From positions 3,023,215 to 3,087,214 of the forward strand of contig NW_009799179.1 of assembly GCF_000213175.1 (NCBI RefSeq): 64,000 nucleotides of DNA. The letters are read 5' to 3'. Shown piece after piece: positions 58,145-64,000 of the stretch; the first letter of the stretch is position 1, and each line of letters starts with the position of its first letter. A program made the position numbers and the translations under genes. The notes under the pieces are model-generated. The model was not told where the DNA came from, searched no databases, and worked only from the letters and a program-made list of their open reading frames with translations. The DNA comes from Neurospora tetrasperma FGSC 2508. Lineage: Eukaryota; Ascomycota; Sordariomycetes; Sordariales; Sordariaceae.

Positions 58145-59093
58145 ATGGACCAACCTCAACCAAAACCGTCACCAAGAAACTCACCCACGCGGGGGAAGGT
58201 GCCCGAGGTATACTGGGCAGATGATGACCAGGAGGATGAGCGAGGAAACGCAGAAGACTCGCAGTATACTTTCTTTCGTGAAGGATCACCAACACCGCCA
58301 GAGTACGAAAAGGGCCTTGCGGCTGAGCGAGCTGCTGCAGGCGGATCGGTAACTGGAAGTTATGCGGCCTCTCGTTCTACAGTTGGCGGCAGTCTACCGC
58401 CGGCTGAAGAATCCCGAGGCTGTCTCGGCAAGTATCAACAAAGATGGGGTATAAGGAGAGGCGTTCTCTGGGCGATTATTATAGCGGTTATACTGCTTGT
58501 TATTGTGCTTCCCCTAAGTGTGGGCCTTGGTGTTGGCTTATCGAGGTCGTCAAAGTCGTCGTCCAGCTCAACAGCACCTGGACCATCGAGGTACGGTACA
58601 GCTTTTTCGAGTTTTCGCACTTACATCTTATGCTGACACTTGCAACAGTTCACAAACTGCCCTTCCTATATCGAGCATCCAAGATGCTGTTATCACTATA
58701 CCCTCACTCATGCCCAGTCATTCTCAAACGGCAGTCTCAACCGCAACAACCATTCCAAGTAGCACCACCACGTCATCAATCAACAAACCAAGACCAACAG
58801 CCTATTCCGATTGTCCCGCCGCCAACAACACGATGCACAGGATTCCCGGGCTGGCAAAAAGCTTTTTGCGTCTTTGCGGAGTCGACTACACCGCAGACGA
58901 CCTCGGCAACTTCCTCGCCGGCGATATGGCCGAGTGTATCGATGCCTGTGCGGCCATGGAGAGGTGTAGCGGCTGCTCTTGGGGCTATCTGGATGGTGAC
59001 AAGGGCAACAAACACCGGTGCTGGTTGAAGAGCAATTTGCAGACTGCCAAGGAGCAACCGAGTGATTGGTGTTTTGCGATGATTCCCCGATGA
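58145..59093 (+). CDS. single-pass membrane protein with PAN/apple-like Cys domain
   Basis: Exons are 58145-58590 and 58649-59093, giving 296 aa. The N-terminal, likely cytoplasmic, part is acidic with Pro/Ser (YWADDDQEDERGNAEDSQYT). A helix at about 104-128 (GVLWAIIIAVILLVIVLPLS) has an Arg-Arg pair before it, which suggests a type II topology. A Ser/Thr-rich stalk follows, then a domain with a six-cysteine pattern (SDCPAANN ... LRLCGVDY ... CIDACAAMERCSGCSWGYL ... RCWLKS) like PAN/apple domains of fungal surface proteins. The ligand is unknown. The 58-bp intron lies between helix and stalk. Confidence 0.78.
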
Positions 59094-59477
59094 TTTATTG
59101 ATGCAGTGACGGCTGAAAGCGTGGGGCCGTCTGATGTGATCGGAAGTTGAAGACGAAAGATGGAAGATGATGGAAGATACCCAACCCTAACCAATTCTTG
59201 GTGTACCTACGACTTCAGTCGAAAGCATTTCCAAATTTGTACTGGTGCTCTTGTCGTTCACCCGGCACGCAACTTCCGTTGCTATACGCAGCTGGCTGGT
59301 GGTATTCAACCGAGCGTTTACGGTGTCTCGCTATACCTAAAATCTCCTACCCGCTCATTCTATCTTAAAACGGTGGACAACTAATCCCCTCTTGGTTTCA
59401 CTGTCTTATTCTTTGGACGAGCGGCATCCTAGAGCTTTTATCTAACTACTTCGCCTACGGCATCACGTAGTGCTGAT
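59094..59477. other. convergent intergenic region
   Basis: The 384 bases between convergent genes; nothing but 3' regions was recognised. Confidence 0.45.
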
Positions 59478-60873
59478 TTAATGAGTCTTGGGGATGACAC
59501 GCGCCTCCTCAAGTTCGCCGAAAGTGTCCGACAGCGACTTCCACGTGTCCATGTATCTGATATGAGAGAGATCTAACGTTAGCGGATGTCCATCATCGTG
59601 GAAGAAAGAGAAAAAAAATGAGTGACGATGAATACGTACCCAGTCCACCCAGCCTCCCTGGCCTTACTCATGCTACCCACCACATCATAGTTTCTCCCCA
59701 AAATGAAGTCAGTAAACGCCCAAGTCGCCTTCTCCAAAGCATCCTTCTGCAACCCCTCTCTGTCAGCAAGCCTGTTCCAGGCCTGCTTCACCTCCTCGGT
59801 CTTCGACCACTTCACCAAACTGATCCTCTGCTCCAGCTGACTGGGCGGGATCGACTTCGCTCCCTCCAGTCCCAACTCCTTCGCCAGCATTGTCACGGGC
59901 TGCGGCGCTTTCTCGGTGAGCTGGACCAGATTCGCCAAATCTTTGGGAGCAGGAGAAGCGAATTGGTCCGCCTTGACCTTCATCCCGAAATGCTTCGCCA
60001 CTCTAGGCCACAGATCCTGCCAGCTCTGCACGTCGCCGTTGAACACGTTGAAGCCTTCATTCGCCGTCTTGGGCTCCTGCACCGCCCACACGCAGAACTG
60101 CGCGTGCAGCCTGCTGCTGGTGAAGACGTCGAACTTGGTATAGAAAGTCTCGTTGCCTGGGAATTCCAGATCCCGACCGAGCTCCTTGTTCACAGCCGCG
60201 TAGATGGCGATATCCGTAGCCAGGTTCATAAAGTTACCGCTGGCGTACCCGATGACGTCGTTGGGGTAGGTCACAGTCCAGCTGATCTCCGGGTGCTTGC
60301 TTCCCTCGCCGCAAAAGGCCGTGAGGATATCCTGCTGGCGATAGTAGAAGTTGGGCGGCCACTTGCTTTCGTCGCGCAACCAAGGGTCGGACTCGAGCAT
60401 CGGGACCTTGGCCTGGCCCAAGTGCACGCCGTACTGCTTGCAACCGGTGACCAAAACAATACGCTTGAGGTTGGAGACGGCGCCGGTGATTTCAAGGGCG
60501 TCCAGGAAGTTCTGGAGCATAGCACCGTTGACGTCCGCGTTTTCTTTCTCTGTGGCCTTTTGCAGCCAGGCGCAGAAGAAGACGTGCTCGACGGCATCTA
60601 GGTCGCGGATGGCTGAAAGGTCCTTGGCCATGTCCTGGGCGGAGTTGAGCAGGTCGATGTGGTGCTGCTGGACGCTAGGGTTGCCGAAGTCTTCCTTCTT
60701 GGAGCGAGAGAGAGCATGGATGGACTTCCATTGGGACGGGTGGGCGGATAGCTCCTTGATTAACTCGCGGCCGATAATTCCTGAGGGAGAAACGTGATGA
60801 GTTCATGAGTTATGGCGGGTGATGAACGCAGGAGTGGCTTACCGGTCGCGCCGAGGACGATTGCTGAAGCCAT
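59478..60873 (-). CDS. PRISE-like NAD(P)-dependent reductase (extended SDR)
   Basis: Exons on the minus strand are 60843-60873, 59640-60780 and 59478-59556, giving 416 aa. The splice brings together the dinucleotide-binding start MASAIVLGATGIIGRELIKE (G-x-T-G-x-x-G). Downstream features are VFFCAWLQKATEK, LKRIVLVTGCKQYGVHLG and the family motif NFYYRQQDIL with its tyrosine. They match PRISE proteins (progesterone 5-beta-reductase/iridoid synthase relatives). Fungal members reduce enones of unknown identity. The last exon ends in DTWKSLSDTFGELEEARVIP; if the last intron is kept, translation stops early with a different tail. A 327-codon frame on the opposite strand is a shadow. Confidence 0.87.
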
Positions 60874-63066
60874 GATGGTTTGATGGATAGTGTGAACTTT
60901 GAGGCAAAGAATTGATGCTATCACAGTGGTATGAAGGAGAAGGAGAGCTTAATATCAAGCTTCGTTTCTCTTGTTTGTTGTCTCGAGCACTGCGGGAATA
61001 ATGGCGGGGTGTTGATGCTGACAAATGACTATAGCTTCAAGTCAATTACGTCACACCGACGACTCGCTGATGAATCGCCAACTCATCGTCCATAAACAAC
61101 AAATCCATCACCCTTATACACTAATGCATATCCAACCTATTTCGTCAAAATAGTACCCATTAAACTTTGGTCCTATGCACAAGTGTACCATATGGTATAG
61201 GGAGAGAGGGTGAAAGAGGAGCCTTGGCGCCAAGATCTAGAAGGCAACCCCGCCATAACTGAAACGATGAGTGAGTGAGCTACCTACCGTCTCCCTGATC
61301 CTCAACAACAGTGCTTGATATCTAAATGTATTGTCGGTCCTTCAGTCAAACACTTTCGCGACCAAATCTGTCCTCATAGATACATTCATAGTTGCCAATG
61401 TGAAGCCTTTGGTACTCGGACGAGAAAGTTCAGCAACTAAAGCACCGCAGGCGAAAGCATGTGTAACCGCCGTCGGTGATGATGGGGCCAGTTGCGTAAT
61501 GGTAGGGCAATCCCTTCTCGGATGGCGGAAGGGAAAAGCATCAGTTTATGGGGTCTCAATGATTCAGGTTATCTCATTCGGAGCCTATTTTCCAGTCTCA
61601 TCCTACCATACTTTCCGCGTCTATATCCCCTCACCATCTGAAACAGCAAATCAGAGCAATGGACTTGACCATCGCCAACCGCAGCAGCCCCACTTCGGGA
61701 CAAAGTTAAACCAATCGGTACAGGAACCGACGGTCGACATGGAATGCATGAGCATCTTTGTAGACTTCGCCAAGACATCTTAACTCGACGACAACATCCT
61801 TCACGTTGGACACTTCGATGGCATTGCACCCCACAACATCGCGCGCGGATCTTGGCAACTTCTCCATTCATACTTCTGACTCTTGGGCACTCTTGGCTGG
61901 ATAACACTATGTCATGTTCACATCTGGCAGCGATGGCCCCAGGCGCAAGTCCGAGGACTCTGGTTCTCGAACAACCAGCCTTCTCTTGCCTCAACACAAC
62001 AGCTCTGGAAAGCCTCCTTGACCTTCAAAGTACTTACCTCACCATGATCATTTAATGCTTCATTAGTTAGCATCTAACTGAGCTATCTGATGGAATATTT
62101 GCTGCCTCGGGGCCTGGCCATCAGCGAGTGTCATACGCATACCCTCTGGCACCAAGGGCGTTCCCAACGTGGACTGGGCTCTTGATGCATAGTTTATATG
62201 GTAGTTGTCCGTCTATTCAAACTACCGAGACAACAGACTCTCTGCGGTGCACTGATACTGTGCAGCTTTCCACATGTCTTTGCGCTCAGGTCGATTTCCC
62301 CTATTATGATTTCGAGCATGGGGATACTGCCATTTGTCAAGCTCGAGTGTCAATCGAATGGAAGTTGCGAGCTACTTCGGTTAAATTTGAGGATGCCAGA
62401 CTCACACATAGCATCTCCTACCCGCGAAACAACCTCATGGGTTGCTTTGAAATGGGAAGTAATTGCGTACGACGAAACCTGAGCTAGATTTGTTCTCGAG
62501 TCACGAGGCGACGAACGCAGCAAAATGCACAACGAAGTCTCTTTGGGATAAGGGCATGACGGCACAGCCGGAGAAGGATGATATCGCTGGATATTCCACC
62601 TGATGTTTTCCGCGTTCATACTGAACATGCTCCTCATATTTCATCCTGGGTCCCATGGCTTGGCTGGCGTCTGTTTGTCTTGTGCAATGCCACTTAGGAT
62701 GAGTATGATAGGGTACTGAGGCAGAGGTCACGGTACAGTCATTACCGAGTTCGCCGTATTGATTTCAGACCCGGGTGGCCCGCTCTCCTGCCTGCGTTTC
62801 GTCCGGTTTTCCGTCGTTAGGCCACTCCCGGCCTCGTACCTTCCTTACCTGTTGTTCCAAAGGGCAGCGACGTTAGGACGGCAGCGCCTTCCCAATCTCC
62901 ACCGAACCTTGGCCTCTTGCTTTTCCCCCACCTTGTTCCAGAATCTGAGCTGGTTTCCTCTTGGCACATCCGTTTCCATCACCAATTCTTCGTCTTCGTC
63001 TTAGCAATCAGGACTCTATTCCCGACGCGACACGACAGAAGCGTAACAGATAACATCATTAAAAAG
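60874..63066. other. long intergenic region, no gene recognised
   Basis: About 2.2 kb holds the promoters of the PRISE-like gene and of the gene at the window's right edge, which are divergent. CTACCTACCG at 61280-61289 is a further copy of the recurring motif. Frames at 61331-61783 and 62128-62487 are open on one strand but have no family likeness and overlap antisense frames of similar length. Confidence 0.45.
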
Positions 63067-64000
63067 ATGCCAGACGACGATCTGATTGACAAGCTGCTAG
63101 CCCAGCTGCCCGCGCCATACCCACTCTCAACCGGGCGCAGCAGCAATGAGACGTCGCTCCCGTCGGTCAGGAGGGAGGGAACCGGTATGGGATATTCCTT
63201 TGCTTCCTTTATCACTCTCATTCCCTCTAGTTCTTTGATTAACCACCGTAGAAGTTGTTCCTACGTTCCAAAATATTCCTCCCCTGCGCGTCTCGGACCG
63301 TGGTTCAAGCAGTGAGCTCGGTTTGTTACCTCTTTCCGCTCATGTCTTGATTTCTTTTTGTGCTCGCAGTACTAAAAGGTCTCAGAGCCAGGTGAAATCG
63401 CCTCCACCCCCACCGCCGGCAGTTCGCCGTGGGATGGCAGTCAAAGAGGGCCAATGGCCATTCGCCCTGCGCCCGGAAAGGTTGACGTCGTTAAAGAGCT
63501 ACCTGGCATCAAAAATCCCTTGTCTTCTCTCCTCAATTCACAGGTGCCGGCCGGTCCAAAACTCGTGCCGGGATCACCTCAGGATCGGTTCAAAAACTCT
63601 GTTCTGGCCAATCCTTTAATGGGTACAAAGTCTCCACGTGCCCCGGGTAGCTGGGGCGGCTCTCAGCCAGTGTTCCCATCCCATGCTGGCCATACCTTCT
63701 TCTCACAGAGCCAGGAGCGTGTGAAGGGCGATGTGCACGGAGGCTTTGGGGGATTGCAAGCCCCCGTCAAGGCGAAGGTAAAGGTAGCCACGGCTGCAGT
63801 GGCTAAACCTTCTGTTGGATCCTCTGAGCACGCGAATGACCAAACGCTCCAAACCCGCAGCACCAGCGCGGGCCGCCCCTCTACCAACGTCCCCTTTGGT
63901 AACGTTCCAAGGGGACCGAAGAAAGACCAGCCTCAGGCTTTGTTAGCGCCAGAGGCCTCAATTTCCTATGATGTAAACGCTAAGAAGAAACTGTCATTGA
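63067..64000 (+). CDS. unidentified protein, 5' end only (gene runs off the window)
   Basis: Exon 1 is 63067-63184, starting MPDDDLIDKLLAQLPAPYPL. The intron ends at 63385, with a TACTAAAA branch-like site twelve bases before the TCTCAG acceptor, and exon 2 is open from 63386 to the end of the window. The joined frame keeps phase (GAG at the junction). About 244 codons are present. The visible part is Pro/Ser/Gly-rich and disordered, with a short acidic N-terminus and no domain. The function cannot be told; a long nuclear or signalling protein with a domain further on is possible. Confidence 0.7.

Noticed and set aside
59618-60601. Plus-strand frame of 327 codons opposite the PRISE-like gene
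   Set aside because: A shadow of the true coding strand; its protein is Arg/Leu/His-rich with no recognisable motif.
61331-61783. 150-codon frame in the long right-hand gap
   Set aside because: No domain, no introns and antisense frames of similar length; nothing supports translation.

Overview
The window looks like a chromosome piece from a filamentous ascomycete of the Neurospora/Sordaria kind. This is inferred from three things. The genes have short introns (about 50-160 bp) with GT..AG ends and CTAAC-like branch points. The fungal-type proteins fit: Doa1, STRAP, X325, SUR7 and HET-like families. The first 11.6 kb shows the footprint of repeat-induced point mutation (RIP), with CA and TG nearly absent and TA in great excess. 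No species can be named from sequence alone.

Region 1 (1-11,640) is a RIP-mutated repeat island. It holds a Tc1/mariner transposase relic, a fragment of a Ty3/gypsy polyprotein and one nearly full-length Ty3/gypsy LTR fossil (2288-11248). That element has 313-bp LTRs and a TCTAG target duplication. Region 2 (11,640-13,219) is unique spacer DNA leading to the gene-rich part.

Region 3 (13,220-64,000) carries about twenty genes on both strands. In order they are: a single-pass membrane protein; a divergent pair encoding a Tm-1-like/UPF0261 ATP-binding protein and its TIM-barrel partner; an oxalate decarboxylase; a DUF1275 membrane protein; a hemerythrin-like protein; a GNAT acetyltransferase; a large HET-like membrane protein; a TPR-SET protein; and a Cys-rich protein with a pure 60-Asn tract. 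Next come a SUR7/PalI-type protein, a fructosamine-kinase-like protein divergent from an MFS transporter, a ferric-reductase-like protein, an LEA-like protein, a MITE beside an intron-containing tRNA-Glu(CTC), and a small hypothetical protein. The right part has a STRAP WD40 protein, a Doa1/PLAA protein, an X325 copper protein, an SRR1-like protein, a PAN/apple-like membrane protein, a PRISE-type reductase and the 5' end of a gene that runs off the window.

The genes do not form a biosynthetic cluster; most are ordinary housekeeping or stress genes. The strongest unusual signal lies downstream of STRAP. A 130-codon reading frame without an ATG continues in frame past the STRAP stop, and it holds an internal 20-residue duplication whose copies differ almost only at synonymous positions. 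That argues the frame is translated. Other points of note are the split and divergent Tm-1-like module, a 341-bp MITE with nested direct repeats, an in-frame charged tail after the stop of the HET-like gene, and a recurring AGGTAGG/CCTACCT motif.
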